From an uncultured Verrucomicrobiota bacterium (GTDB lineage: Bacteria; Verrucomicrobiota; Verrucomicrobiia; Limisphaerales; UBA1412): a stretch of 50,438 bases of DNA. The stretch lies in the NCBI GenBank assembly GCA_944389455.1, contig CALXMK010000018.1, positions 1 through 50,438 of the forward strand, written 5' to 3'. Shown in pieces: positions 42,527-50,438 of the stretch (positions are counted from its first letter, which is position 1; each line of letters starts with the position of its first letter). The position numbers and the translations under genes are program-made. The notes beneath the pieces were generated by a model. That model ran no database searches. It was not told the origin of the DNA and saw only the letters and a list, made by a program, of their open reading frames with translations.

Positions 42527-44005
42527 ATGGATGATACGAATTCATTGATCGAACAGAGGAGAGCAAAGCTGCTCGATTTGAAGCAAAAGGGGATTGATCC
42601 TTTTAAGAATAAGTTTATTCCCGATTTTGATATTAGTGTGGGTAGAGAGCGTTTTGAGGAAGGTAAGTCGGTTAAATTGGCCGGACGTATAGTGGCTCAT
42701 CGCGATATGGGTAAGAGCCAATTCTTTGATATTCGAGACGGTACAGGGAGAATTCAGGTTTATGCGCAGAAGCAGGCCTTGGGAGAGGAGCAGTTTGAGA
42801 TTTTCAAGCGTTTGGATATGGGAGATTTTGTCGGAGTGCAGGGACATTATTTTAAGACTCGCACTGGTGAGATTTCTATTAAGCTGGAGTCTTTCACGAT
42901 TTTAGCTAAAGCCTTACGTCCCATGCCGGAGAAATGGAAAGGAGTAGTAGATACAGAAATCCGCTATCGTCAGAGATACCTGGATTTGATGTCAAATCCC
43001 AGTATTCAGGAGGTGTTTTTAAAGCGCAGTCAGATTATTCATGAAATTCGGGAGTTCCTTAATGAGCGTGGCTTTATTGAAGTGGAGACTCCAATGATGC
43101 AGGGAATTCCAGGAGGAGCGGCAGCGGCTCCTTTTATTACACACCATAATAGTTTTAATTGCGATTTTTATCTGAGGATTTCTCTGGAACTGTATTTAAA
43201 GCGACTTTTGGTTGGAGGCTTTAACAGGGTTTTTGAAATTGGCAGAAATTTCCGCAATGAAGGTTTGGACAGGAGACATAGTCCAGAGTTTACTATGATG
43301 GAGCTCTACGAGGCCTTTGGCGATTATGAGAGCATGATGACTTTGTTAAAGGACATGGTGCAGCGAATTGCTATGAAGGTGCTAGGTACTTTAGTGATTG
43401 AAACTCGGGATGAGGAGGGCAATATAACTAAAACAATTGACCTACGTGAATGGAAGAGAGTCCGCTACAAGGATTTAATTCGAGAGAGAGTAGGAGAAGA
43501 TTGGTTTGATATTTCTCCAGCTGAAAGAAGAGAACGTGCTGTCCGTGAAGGGGCTGAGATCGGAGATGATTATGAGGATTTCGAGGTAACCAATGCTGTT
43601 TATGAGAAACTGATTGAGCCGACTTTGCTGAATCCTACTTTTGTCACTCATTTACCCAAAGAGCTTGTTCCACTGGCTAAATTATCGCCAGAGGATCCTT
43701 CTGTTGTGGAGGTTTTTGAGTGTGCTATCAACGGACAGGAAATTGCGCCGGCTTATACGGAGCAGAACGATCCCATTGAGCAGCGCCAGCGTTTAATGGA
43801 GCAGGCTGGCGGTGAAAAGCAGAAACTTGATGAAGATTTCCTGATTGCACTTGAGCATGGAATGCCTCCGGCCGGTGGCATGGGAATCGGAATTGATCGC
43901 TTAGTCATGATGTTTTTGGGGCAAGAGGCTATTCGGGATGTTATTCTTTTCCCACAGCTGAAACCTAAGAATACAGAAGGGGCTAAGGAGGAAGAGACTG
44001 TTTAG
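42527..44005 (+). CDS. lysS: Lysyl-tRNA synthetase, class II
   Basis: Charges tRNA-Lys. The anticodon-binding OB-fold covers ~45-150 (VKLAGRIVAHRDMGKSQFFD). The class II core shows motif 1 around REFLNERGFIEVETPMMQ, motif 2 FRNEGLDRRHSPEFTMMELY, and motif 3 GMPPAGGMGIGIDRLVMMF. The length of 492 is standard. The ribosome site AGGAG (42509-42513) precedes ATG 42527. The archease gene follows after 64 nt. Confidence 0.97.
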   Translation: MDDTNSLIEQRRAKLLDLKQKGIDPFKNKFIPDFDISVGRERFEEGKSVKLAGRIVAHRDMGKSQFFDIRDGTGRIQVYAQKQALGEEQFEIFKRLDMGDFVGVQGHYFKTRTGEISIKLESFTILAKALRPMPEKWKGVVDTEIRYRQRYLDLMSNPSIQEVFLKRSQIIHEIREFLNERGFIEVETPMMQGIPGGAAAAPFITHHNSFNCDFYLRISLELYLKRLLVGGFNRVFEIGRNFRNEGLDRRHSPEFTMMELYEAFGDYESMMTLLKDMVQRIAMKVLGTLVIETRDEEGNITKTIDLREWKRVRYKDLIRERVGEDWFDISPAERRERAVREGAEIGDDYEDFEVTNAVYEKLIEPTLLNPTFVTHLPKELVPLAKLSPEDPSVVEVFECAINGQEIAPAYTEQNDPIEQRQRLMEQAGGEKQKLDEDFLIALEHGMPPAGGMGIGIDRLVMMFLGQEAIRDVILFPQLKPKNTEGAKEEETV

Positions 44006-44069
44006 TTTTTTATCTCTTTAAAGTTTAACGAGCGCTTGTTTTACGGGGTTAACAGAGAATCGATTATCG

Positions 44070-44516
44070 ATGAAGAGTTTATTCCCTGAATGGTTTAATG
44101 AGCTCTCTCATACTGCAGATATTGGTATAGAGGTTTATTCTTCTACTCTGCCGGGCCTTTTTGAGCGCTGCGCGTGGGGGATGTTTTTTGAATTAACTGA
44201 GATAGATAGCATATCTCCCACGCATCCTTTTGAAATTCAAGTTTACTCCTCGGATCGAGAGTCTTTATTGGTTCGATGGCTTTCCGAACTGAATTATTTG
44301 CATACGGTAGAACATCTGCTTTTTTCCCGTTTTGAGATTAAGGAATGGAATGAATATGAGTTAAAAGCCGTTTGCTGGGGAGAGAAGATTGATCCTTCTA
44401 GGCATTCTGTTTGGTTGGAGATCAAGGCTATAACCTATCATTTATTGAAAATAGAATATCATCCTGAAGGCTCTGAAGATTGCCGTTGGTATGGAAGAGT
44501 GCTTTTTGATGTATAG
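44070..44516 (+). CDS. Archease
   Basis: Small protein that activates the RNA ligase RtcB by helping its guanylylation and metal loading. Family features are SHTADIGIEVYSSTLPGLFE near the N-terminus with the metal-binding His-Asp, LLVRWLSELNYL in the middle, and IKAITYHLLKIE near the C-terminus. The length of 148 is normal. rtcB, its usual neighbour, is not in this window. The gene follows lysS closely. Confidence 0.88.
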   Translation: MKSLFPEWFNELSHTADIGIEVYSSTLPGLFERCAWGMFFELTEIDSISPTHPFEIQVYSSDRESLLVRWLSELNYLHTVEHLLFSRFEIKEWNEYELKAVCWGEKIDPSRHSVWLEIKAITYHLLKIEYHPEGSEDCRWYGRVLFDV

Positions 44517-44588
44517 CAAGGAATGGTCTTAAGTTCTTGGAAGAGTGCATTCTCCTCTTTGAGAAGATTCTTCTTAGTATAAGAGAAG

Positions 44589-44647
44589 ACCCCTGAGCGA
44601 AAGAGTACACTTTTTTATAATATGGTATTTGCTCAGGGGTGTTTTTT
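44589..44647 (+). terminator. Terminator after archease
   Basis: ACCCCTGAGC (44589-44598) pairs with GCTCAGGGGT (44631-44640) around a 32-nt AT-rich loop, followed by GTTTTTT. The stem is strong but the loop is long. It separates archease from the convergent oxidoreductase gene. Confidence 0.7.
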
Positions 44648-44670
44648 ATCTTTTCTAATGAGATTTTCTT

Positions 44671-46035
44671 TTATGAGAGTTTCCAGTTTCCTCTCCACTC
44701 AGGCATCATCAGATTGCTGGCCTCCAAGTCGCCTACAATTTGTTCTGCAACAGGGTCCCATTTCAAAGAGCGACCCAATCTCATTGCCAACATATTCAGC
44801 TGACAGATAGTGGCGCTGCGATGTCCAATCTCTACATCGGCGAAGGGACGGCCACCATTTCTAATACATTCTAGGAAGTTGTTCAGATGGCTGCTGGTGC
44901 GGCCCAGGTTGATCTTGAATTGTTTGCGCAGTTCTCTGTTTTCATTACCGAGAGGACCGTTTTCATCAATTAGCTCCAGCCATTCCGGATTGGAGGCCTC
45001 CAGGGTGCCTTCGTGAATGTGTTCAAAGACCCATCCGTCTGTTCCTACGAATTTCACACCGCGACCGGCAGGGGAAGTCCCTTCGGGAATAACGGTTCCA
45101 CCAATGAGCTTAACACCATTGGCATAAGTGTTTTTAAACTCGAATTCCATCGGAGTATTGTAAATTCCGTGATCGGCATCCCAACCGCGGGCTTTGATTT
45201 CCACCGGACCGGAGTCGTCAGAATTATTTCCCAGCTGGCCGATATCGATAACGTGAGCTCCACGGTCAGACATTTCACCTGCGCCAAAATTCAGATGGAA
45301 TCTCCACTGATGATGAAGGCGTTCAGGATAGTATTGGATATAAGGAGTGTGGCCAAGCCAAAGATCGTAGTCGAGCCAATCGGGGATTGCTGGTTTTGTA
45401 TCCGGAACTTTATTAAATGCACGGATGCGGTTGTGATGCTCTTCTACAGTTGGCATTTGAATGTAGATGGTTTGTAGTTTACCGATATACCCATTGCGGA
45501 CTAGTTCTGCTGCATAGCGAGCGTTGGAGCGTGAACGCTCATGACTTCCAGTTTGGAGAACCACATTATATTTGCGTACAGCGTCACGGACGGCTTTGCT
45601 CTCGGCAATAGAGTTAGCCAAGGGTTTTTCGCAGTAGATGTGTTTGCCCGCTTTAGCTGCTGCAATACTGATGATAGCGTGCCAGTGATCTGGAGTAGTT
45701 ACGGTAACGGCATCGATATCGCGACGGGCAAGCAGTTCGCGGAAGTCATTGTATTGGCGGCAATCTTTGTTTCCATAACGTTGGTTGACAATATCTGCCG
45801 CTGCCTGGCGGCGATTGGAATCTACGTCGCAAACAGCTACAAATTGAGTGGTATCAGGAGCTAAGAAGCCTCTCATAATATGGGTGCCTTGGCCACCGGT
45901 ACCGATAGCGGCCATAACAATTTTATCATTTGCCCCAAAAGCCCTTGAGGGAATAATTGTGGGGAATCCAATAGCGGCTGCCAGTCCTGCCAGCGAGCTC
46001 GCTTTCAGAAAGCTTCTTCTGTTAAGTTTTTTCAT
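44671..46035 (-). CDS. Tat-exported Gfo/Idh/MocA-family oxidoreductase
   Basis: NAD(P)-dependent sugar or cyclitol dehydrogenase-like enzyme. The twin-arginine signal is NRRSFLKASSLAGLAAA (~5-21). The Rossmann fold starts at IVMAAIGTGGQGTHIMRGF, and the substrate/cofactor motif is GKHIYCEKPLANSIAES, with Lys in the EKP sequence. The C-terminal alpha/beta domain ends near LMMPEWRGNWKLS. Tat-exported members are abundant in Verrucomicrobiota and Planctomycetota and are thought to act on glycans or cyclitols; the substrate here is unknown. The start could also be ATG 46047. The position ATG 46035 is preferred because GAGAGAG precedes it and the Tat signal follows directly. Confidence 0.9.
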   Translation of the reverse strand: MKKLNRRSFLKASSLAGLAAAIGFPTIIPSRAFGANDKIVMAAIGTGGQGTHIMRGFLAPDTTQFVAVCDVDSNRRQAAADIVNQRYGNKDCRQYNDFRELLARRDIDAVTVTTPDHWHAIISIAAAKAGKHIYCEKPLANSIAESKAVRDAVRKYNVVLQTGSHERSRSNARYAAELVRNGYIGKLQTIYIQMPTVEEHHNRIRAFNKVPDTKPAIPDWLDYDLWLGHTPYIQYYPERLHHQWRFHLNFGAGEMSDRGAHVIDIGQLGNNSDDSGPVEIKARGWDADHGIYNTPMEFEFKNTYANGVKLIGGTVIPEGTSPAGRGVKFVGTDGWVFEHIHEGTLEASNPEWLELIDENGPLGNENRELRKQFKINLGRTSSHLNNFLECIRNGGRPFADVEIGHRSATICQLNMLAMRLGRSLKWDPVAEQIVGDLEASNLMMPEWRGNWKLS

Positions 46036-46228
46036 CTCTCTCAGCATAGACTTTTTTCTGATTTTATCAATCTTAAAGAGGAAAAATCGGATGAAAAAAT
46101 AAGATTTTTTGGTGACTTGAATGTTTTAAAGGTGTCAGAAATAAAATTTTTTATTTTAAAGTGGCAGCTGGAGGCAAAATATGGAAAGCTCTCAATAGAC
46201 TCTAAGTGAGTTTAAAGAGTGGCGACTT

Positions 46229-46954
46229 ATGAAAAACGAGAAGAAAACAGGTCTGAAAAAACGGGTGGGAGAGATATTAAAGGTTTTGCGAAAAACCTAT
46301 CCAGATGCTCATTGTGAATTGGATCATTCTTCTCCATTAGAATTGCTTGTGGCTACGATTCTCTCTGCTCAATGCACGGATAAGCGTGTAAATTTGGTTA
46401 CGCCTAAGCTCTTTGCGAAATACCCTAAGGCTATTGATTATGCAGAAGCTGAACTCCACGAGTTAGAGGAAGATATCCGCTCAACCGGTTTTTTTCGCAA
46501 TAAGGCTAAGAATATTCAGAGCGCTTGCCGAGCCATTGTGGAAAAGTTCCAAGGGCGATTTCCTGATACTATGGAGGAGTTGGTTCAGCTGGATGGAGTA
46601 GGACGAAAGACGGCTAATGTTATTTTAGGAACGGCTTTTAATAAAAACGAAGGAGTGGTTGTTGATACGCATGTCATCCGATTGAGCAATCTGCTGGAAT
46701 TGACCCAGCACAAAGATCCAGTGAAGATCGAACAGGATTTGATGAAATTGATTCCTCAGGAGGATTGGAGTTTGTTTAGTCATTTAATTGTCTGGCATGG
46801 GCGCCGTCGATGCAGTGCCCGCAAGCCGGATTGTCTAAATTGTGAGTTGGCCGGTTTATGTCCTGTGCCTGCCCAAGGGAAATCTGTTTCTCGACAGAGA
46901 TTGAAGGAAAAATCGGATAGAGAACTCAAAAAAACTGAAAAGAATAGAATTTAA
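46229..46954 (+). CDS. nth: Endonuclease III (DNA glycosylase/AP lyase)
   Basis: Removes oxidised pyrimidines in base-excision repair. The helix-hairpin-helix motif LDGVGRKTANVILG contains the catalytic Lys127, and VDTHVIRL contains Asp146. The [4Fe-4S] loop is complete: Cys195-x6-Cys202-x2-Cys205-x5-Cys211. The N-terminal half has LELLVATILSAQCTDKRVN. A Lys/Arg-rich tail of about 25 residues follows the cluster. Its stop overlaps that of the convergent M23 gene by 4 nt. Confidence 0.96.
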   Translation: MKNEKKTGLKKRVGEILKVLRKTYPDAHCELDHSSPLELLVATILSAQCTDKRVNLVTPKLFAKYPKAIDYAEAELHELEEDIRSTGFFRNKAKNIQSACRAIVEKFQGRFPDTMEELVQLDGVGRKTANVILGTAFNKNEGVVVDTHVIRLSNLLELTQHKDPVKIEQDLMKLIPQEDWSLFSHLIVWHGRRRCSARKPDCLNCELAGLCPVPAQGKSVSRQRLKEKSDRELKKTEKNRI

Positions 46955-47985
46955 GGTTTCGGCTGCCAAGTAAGCATATCCAAATAGTCAATGAAGGTTT
47001 TGGTAATATCCCACTTTTGATTAGATTCTTTTAAATACTTTTTAGCGGGATTTTGCCGAGCTTCCTGGGCGTTAACCGCAAGAAGTGTATAGGGTTTATT
47101 GTTTCCGGTGAACGCTGAAGCTGTTTGGGGAATACAGAGAATGGGAACTCCGCTGAAGTTAAAAGAGATTTCCCAGCCGGCGATTTTATCTGGAGAAATG
47201 TTTTTTGGATTTTTGACCAATAGAGGATAGCGTTCAGCGAAGGGGAAATCGCTTTTGTGAATTAATACTCGACACATTTCCGTTTCATTTCGAATGAATT
47301 GGGCTAGATTGAATTCTTTAGAAGTCCATTGTTCATAATAAATTTTCCAAGGATCCAAGCCAGAAAGGTTCCATCCCATAAAATCTCCATGAACGTTCCG
47401 CCCGGAAGGATACTTGGCTTTAAACCAGGAGATGAAGTGAGGGGTCATGTAGAGTCCTAGTTCGAGGTGCAGGTGGGCTCGGCTTTTGGGGATGCCGCTG
47501 CGGGTATTATCACTTCTGCCCATAATTCCTAACTTTGTTCCAGAGGAAATTTTCATTCCTTTCTTAAGGGATTCGTCTATGGAAGCTAAGTGTGCATAAA
47601 GAGAGTAGAGCTCAATTCCATCTATATTATGTTTGAGAACTACATAGCGCCCAAAGGAGGATTCCCAGGATTTATTATTGATGTAAACGACAATTCCGTC
47701 TGCGACGGCTGTAATGGGATCGGCGGCTTCACCTCTTTTATCGAATGTTTTGCTGCGAATATCGATTCCTTCATGAAATTGACGTCCTTGACTGCGGACA
47801 CAGCCAAAGGTGCCGCTTCTCCAGGTGCCGACAGCGGTAGGGACAAAATAGTTGGTATACTCTGCATGGCTGAGGATATCTCGATTGGGAGTAGGTAGAG
47901 CAAATGAATAGGCTTGCCCAGCAGTCAAATTTCCTACCCAGCAAATGAATAAGAGTAAGAGAAGTGAGATAGATCTAAGTAGCAT
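46951..47985 (-). CDS. M23-family metallopeptidase (LytM-like), exported
   Basis: Predicted peptidoglycan endopeptidase or LytM-domain activator. The signal peptide covers ~1-22. The zinc site is His71 and Asp75 in FHEGIDIRS and His173 in AHLHLEL, with His171 and His132 as catalytic histidines (LYSLYAHL). The ligand set is complete, suggesting enzymatic activity. A ~170-residue C-terminal part (~180-344) has no recognised domain. The preceding gene on the strand encodes a lipoprotein and ends 4 nt upstream, so the two are likely co-transcribed and act in the envelope. Confidence 0.9.
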   Translation of the reverse strand: MLLRSISLLLLLFICWVGNLTAGQAYSFALPTPNRDILSHAEYTNYFVPTAVGTWRSGTFGCVRSQGRQFHEGIDIRSKTFDKRGEAADPITAVADGIVVYINNKSWESSFGRYVVLKHNIDGIELYSLYAHLASIDESLKKGMKISSGTKLGIMGRSDNTRSGIPKSRAHLHLELGLYMTPHFISWFKAKYPSGRNVHGDFMGWNLSGLDPWKIYYEQWTSKEFNLAQFIRNETEMCRVLIHKSDFPFAERYPLLVKNPKNISPDKIAGWEISFNFSGVPILCIPQTASAFTGNNKPYTLLAVNAQEARQNPAKKYLKESNQKWDITKTFIDYLDMLTWQPKP

Positions 47986-47989
47986 ATCA

Positions 47990-48595
47990 TTAAAGCCCTT
48001 GAGCCTTACGTTTAATTTGGCGAATTGTGTTTTTCATTCCCAAGGCAAAGCGCTCGGCTTCTTCACGGGAGGCATCAGGCGTAATACGTATATTCCCGTC
48101 GGTAATAAGGCGATCTATTTTAGGGGCCCCTAGATAACGGGGATCTCCAAAATTGGCAAAGATAACCATTCTGCGTCCACGGTAACGACCGGTAATATTT
48201 TGGAGTATGCCGGAGCCTTCAGCCGTAAGAATAAATTCAATCATAAATCCTCCATCTGGAGTATCAATGATGTTGACTTCCTCAAAATCTCGTTCATCCA
48301 AGAATTCTCGAGTGCCGATATAGATTTTTTCAGGATAAGCTCGATAGACCTCAACCTCCTGAACTTTATTATTGGATCCTTGAGGGGTTTCCAGAAAGAA
48401 TTTTACCAGGGAATATTTGTCTCGGTTTGCTTTTTCTTCTTCCTTAAGAGCCTTTTTTTCTTCTTTGGAGAGCTCCGAATCATCACTGGAAGAAGTTGTC
48501 GCACATCCCTGAAGTAAGAGGGAGGATATCCCGCAAAGAGTTAAAATCCATGCGAAATGGAAAAAATTGTTGAACAATCCCGTTAGGCCATTCAT
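47990..48595 (-). CDS. Lipoprotein with SecD-head-like domain
   Basis: A signal peptide ends at the lipobox LLQGC (Cys31). A charged Lys/Glu-rich segment follows (~40-62). The region ~95-195 resembles the P1 head subdomain of SecD/SecDF: PDGGFMIEFILTAEGSG, then RRMVIFANFGDPRYLGAPKI and ITDGNIRITPDASREEAERF. No transmembrane SecD part is attached. It may use this fold for protein or peptide contact outside the membrane. ATG 48595 is chosen because the signal peptide and lipobox follow directly. An open frame continues upstream to 48745 but would overlap a tiny gene on the other strand. Confidence 0.72.
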   Translation of the reverse strand: MNGLTGLFNNFFHFAWILTLCGISSLLLQGCATTSSSDDSELSKEEKKALKEEEKANRDKYSLVKFFLETPQGSNNKVQEVEVYRAYPEKIYIGTREFLDERDFEEVNIIDTPDGGFMIEFILTAEGSGILQNITGRYRGRRMVIFANFGDPRYLGAPKIDRLITDGNIRITPDASREEAERFALGMKNTIRQIKRKAQGL

Positions 48596-48643
48596 ACTCC
48601 AGCTATATAAGCCGACTTTGTCGGAAATGTAAAGAACCTTTGT

Positions 48644-48742
48644 ATGGGAAAACAGCATAATAAAATACAAAAACGCAGAAGACGCGAGGCTTACTGCAAA
48701 CGTAAAAAAGAAGCTGCTAAAGCAGCCAAAACCACTAAGTAG
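48644..48742 (+). CDS. 32-residue Lys/Arg-rich basic protein
   Basis: The frame encodes MGKQHNKIQKRRRREAYCKR followed by KKEAAKAAKTTK: 14 of 32 residues are Lys or Arg. This composition fits a ribosome- or nucleic-acid-binding peptide. I have a vague recollection of similar tiny proteins in Verrucomicrobiota and would not name a family. It is divergent from the SecD-head-like lipoprotein with a 48-bp gap containing a CCGAC-TTT-GTCGG hairpin (48612-48624). A terminator lies 90 nt downstream, which suggests a separate short transcript. Confidence 0.6.
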   Translation: MGKQHNKIQKRRRREAYCKRKKEAAKAAKTTK

Positions 48743-49044
48743 CAATATTTAGCGGTTCTTTATCTGCTCTGATCTATTGAGGAAGAGACAATCCCAGTTT
48801 GGGCATTAGCTGAAATGTGGGAGAATATAGGAAGCGGGATCATTTTTAAAATAGATCCCGTTTCTCGTTTTTCTGGTTCTTTAAAGTCAAATTTAAAGAG
48901 CAATTAGGAGTTTAAGAGGAGGGTTTTTAATTTTCGTTTGTATGGTGCCGAAGGATATTTTATTAGAATTGCGAAAAAGATGAGTTTTATATTGAATTTT
49001 GTCCTGTTTTCATAGAGAATATCGAAGCGCTTTTGCGTGAAGTG
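48743..49044 (+). other. 302-bp gap between the tiny basic gene and tRNA-Pro
   Basis: It contains the terminator at 48832-48872. Outside the hairpin I see no convincing gene or further RNA. The stretch 48873-49044 should contain the tRNA promoter, but no clear -35/-10 pair stands out. Confidence 0.4.
48832..48872 (+). terminator. Rho-independent terminator
   Basis: A stem of about 10 bp including one wobble pair (48832-48841 with 48854-48863), followed by a T-rich run interrupted by CTCG. It ends the tiny basic-protein transcript. Confidence 0.7.
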
Positions 49045-49121
<77 letters not shown>

Positions 49122-49543
49122 TAATCTTCAAGAATCCCACCCCTCCTTTAAATAAACAGTTATATGCTTTTCTTTTAGTTATTTTAAGGAGTATTACATG
49201 ATTGAAAGATCGGAACTCAAAAATCTCCCTGATACTCGAATAGTTGCTATTTTCATAAGTACTATATCAACTTGGATGAGAAACTTATAATTTGAAATTT
49301 TACAAATAAAGTTCTGTTTTTCTCAAGAGGGTAGACAGAAAAAACGAATTTGAAATGAATTTTTAGAGCCTATATTAAGTCTAATAGAGAGATGAAATGA
49401 TAAAAATCCGGAAGATATAAAGGAAGAGGCGATTCATTGCGTGAAAGAAGAGCATTTAAAATGAATTGGACAATTAGCTTCTTTTATATGATAATTAACC
49501 TTAGAAGTGATTTTAGTGAAACCAGACAGCAGAAGTTAAAAAA
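49122..49543 (+). other. 422-bp gene-poor stretch downstream of tRNA-Pro
   Basis: AT-rich. The only candidate gene is the short frame at 49198. I found no terminator, repeat of the tRNA 3' end or further RNA within it. Such sparse DNA after a tRNA is a common place for integrated elements, but no integrase is visible. Confidence 0.4.
49198..49290 (+). CDS. Possible 30-residue small protein or gene remnant
   Basis: ATG 49198 is preceded by AAGGAG at about 6 nt. The frame starts MIERSELKNLPDTRIVAIFI and ends TWMRNL before TAA. No family is recognised. A good ribosome site argues for translation. The sequence could equally be the start of a gene truncated by decay. Confidence 0.25.
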   Translation: MIERSELKNLPDTRIVAIFISTISTWMRNL

Positions 49544-49864
49544 ATGAAAAAAATACTCATACTAACACTTGCAATAAGCTCAGCTTTTGTCTTCTCTGGC
49601 TGTGAGACGGCTAAATTTGTTTTATCCAACCGTACTGATTCTGTTATGGATGGCCGTTTCCCTGCTACTCCAGAAGAAAAATACGGCTCTCTAGAAGAGA
49701 TACATGTTAATTCTGAGGGATATGTTTATTATATTGGATATGATGGGAAAAAATATAAAGCCTCTCACATATATAATCAAAATATATTGGGCCCTGGTAT
49801 ACGCATTCCGGTATCCGATGAAGAATGGGAAAAAAGTTATGATCTTGGAATCTATAGATACTGA
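49544..49864 (+). CDS. Small lipoprotein of unknown function
   Basis: 106 residues. The signal peptide (~1-19) ends in lipobox FSGC (Cys20). The mature part contains YGSLEEIHVNSEGYVYYIGY and DGKKYKASHIYN, a Tyr- and Gly-rich beta-like stretch, and a C-terminal acidic segment. No family recognised. It stands alone between the gene-poor stretch and the convergent S24 gene. Confidence 0.68.
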   Translation: MKKILILTLAISSAFVFSGCETAKFVLSNRTDSVMDGRFPATPEEKYGSLEEIHVNSEGYVYYIGYDGKKYKASHIYNQNILGPGIRIPVSDEEWEKSYDLGIYRY

Positions 49865-50004
49865 AAAAGCAGTCTAGCGTTTTTTAAGTCTTTTAGCAAA
49901 AATTTCATTTTGTTTCGGAGCCATAGTCATTTCCGTTTACAAAGATAGTATTTTGATGTTTTTTGTAAACTTATTCCAATTCTATTTTTTATTTCATTCT
50001 ATCA

Positions 50005-50438
50005 TTAATAAAAAACAAGAGATTGCACAACTTTGTGAAGTTTTACGATTGAGGAACGGGGAAGGATGATTTCTTTGTAAGCTGGGTTGTAGGAGGTAAG
50101 CACAGCTTCTTGACTCTCTGGCCCACGCAAATGAAACAGTTTAACGCAGACTTCGCACTGATAGGCAGAGATTTCTGATTTTACAAAAATTACAGCAATA
50201 TCCCCATTTTTTACTTCAGCATTAGGTGATACAGCAACAAGAGCACCTTCAGGAAGAACAGGATACATGGAGTCTCCGATGATTTTTAAATCATAACCAA
50301 TTTCTTCAGAATAGCTATTTTTAATTTGTATATATTCATCTGCTAATAAAAAAGAGGAAATCAATTCCTGCAAGAGAGCTGAGAGAAAGCAATGAAGGCC
50401 AAGTAGTGACAGGTGGAGGGAACTCAAAAGTCTTGATG
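50005..50438 (-). CDS. S24 (LexA/CI-like) peptidase domain protein, truncated by the window edge
   Basis: C-terminal self-cleaving peptidase domain of phage-type repressors or UmuD-like proteins. The nucleophile is Ser53 in IIGDSMYPVLPEGALV and the general base is Lys96 in CEVCVKLFHL, numbered from a TTG at 50427. The frame stays open to the right edge, so the true start and any N-terminal helix-turn-helix lie outside. A repressor from a phage or integrated element is the likeliest identity. Confidence 0.75.
   Translation of the reverse strand, partial: SRLLSSLHLSLLGLHCFLSALLQELISSFLLADEYIQIKNSYSEEIGYDLKIIGDSMYPVLPEGALVAVSPNAEVKNGDIAVIFVKSEISAYQCEVCVKLFHLRGPESQEAVLTSYNPAYKEIILPRSSIVKLHKVVQSLVFY

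Noticed and set aside
45013..45477. 154-residue plus-strand frame inside the Gfo/Idh/MocA gene
   Set aside because: The minus strand encodes an unmistakable oxidoreductase across the whole stretch, so this is an antisense shadow.
46100..46228. AT-only inverted repeat (AAAATAAAATTTTTTATTTT-like) upstream of nth
   Set aside because: Such repeats arise easily in AT-rich gaps; there is no G-C stem and no link to a gene end.
48596..48745. N-terminal extension of the SecD-head-like lipoprotein to 251 residues
   Set aside because: The extension would put a lipobox signal in the middle of the protein and overlap the tiny basic gene. ATG 48595 gives a normal lipoprotein signal.

Overview
The window is one contiguous stretch of a bacterial chromosome, AT-leaning, with Shine-Dalgarno leaders and several TTG starts. 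No single gene fixes the taxon. The combination of a TraR/DksA-rpmG-rpsR trio, a deoxyhypusine-synthase-like protein, squalene-hopene cyclase, Tat-exported Gfo/Idh/MocA oxidoreductase, a tiny Lys/Arg-rich protein and GH9/GH10 enzymes suggests a member of the Verrucomicrobiota (Opitutae-like) living on plant or host polysaccharides. This assignment is an inference.

Region 1 (1-7.0 kb): a TraR/DksA-type protein and ribosomal proteins L33 and S18, all lacking the usual zinc-binding cysteines. They are followed by znuA-znuC-znuB, a Fur-family regulator (probably Zur) and recG. A perfect 17-bp inverted repeat lies in front of znuA and is the likely Zur operator, so this block looks like a zinc-homeostasis neighbourhood.

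Region 2 (7.0-18.5 kb): two secreted proteins of unusual composition, one a subtilisin-fold protein with an altered triad and a long Pro/Arg tail. They are followed by a GH10 xylanase, a dGTPase-like HD hydrolase, a sodium:solute symporter, a deoxyhypusine-synthase-like enzyme, tRNA-Leu(UAA), a hotdog thioesterase and squalene-hopene cyclase.

Region 3 (18.6-41.0 kb): an exopolysaccharide region. A TPR lipoprotein, a DUF362-like exported protein, a membrane-anchored GH9 enzyme and a WecG/TagA/CpsF glycosyltransferase face a long minus-strand operon. In transcription order the operon encodes: receiver-PP2C-HATPase regulator, HPt protein, initiating sugar-phosphate transferase, a nucleotidyltransferase/left-handed-helix/degenerate-sugar-transferase fusion, a polymerase-beta-fold nucleotidyltransferase, a Wzz/GumC-like protein, a Wza-like export lipoprotein, a Wzy/ligase-like membrane protein, an alkaline-phosphatase-superfamily enzyme, one GT2 and three GT4 glycosyltransferases. 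Nearly all junctions overlap or are very short, so the genes are probably co-transcribed and the signalling proteins probably control this polysaccharide.

Region 4 (41.6-50.4 kb): an unrecognised soluble protein, lysS, archease, a Tat-exported oxidoreductase, endonuclease III, an M23 peptidase, a lipoprotein with a SecD-head-like domain, a 32-residue basic protein, tRNA-Pro(UGG), a small lipoprotein and an S24 peptidase running off the right edge. The stretch beyond tRNA-Pro is sparse and may be the start of an accessory element. No CRISPR array, rRNA or insertion sequence was seen.
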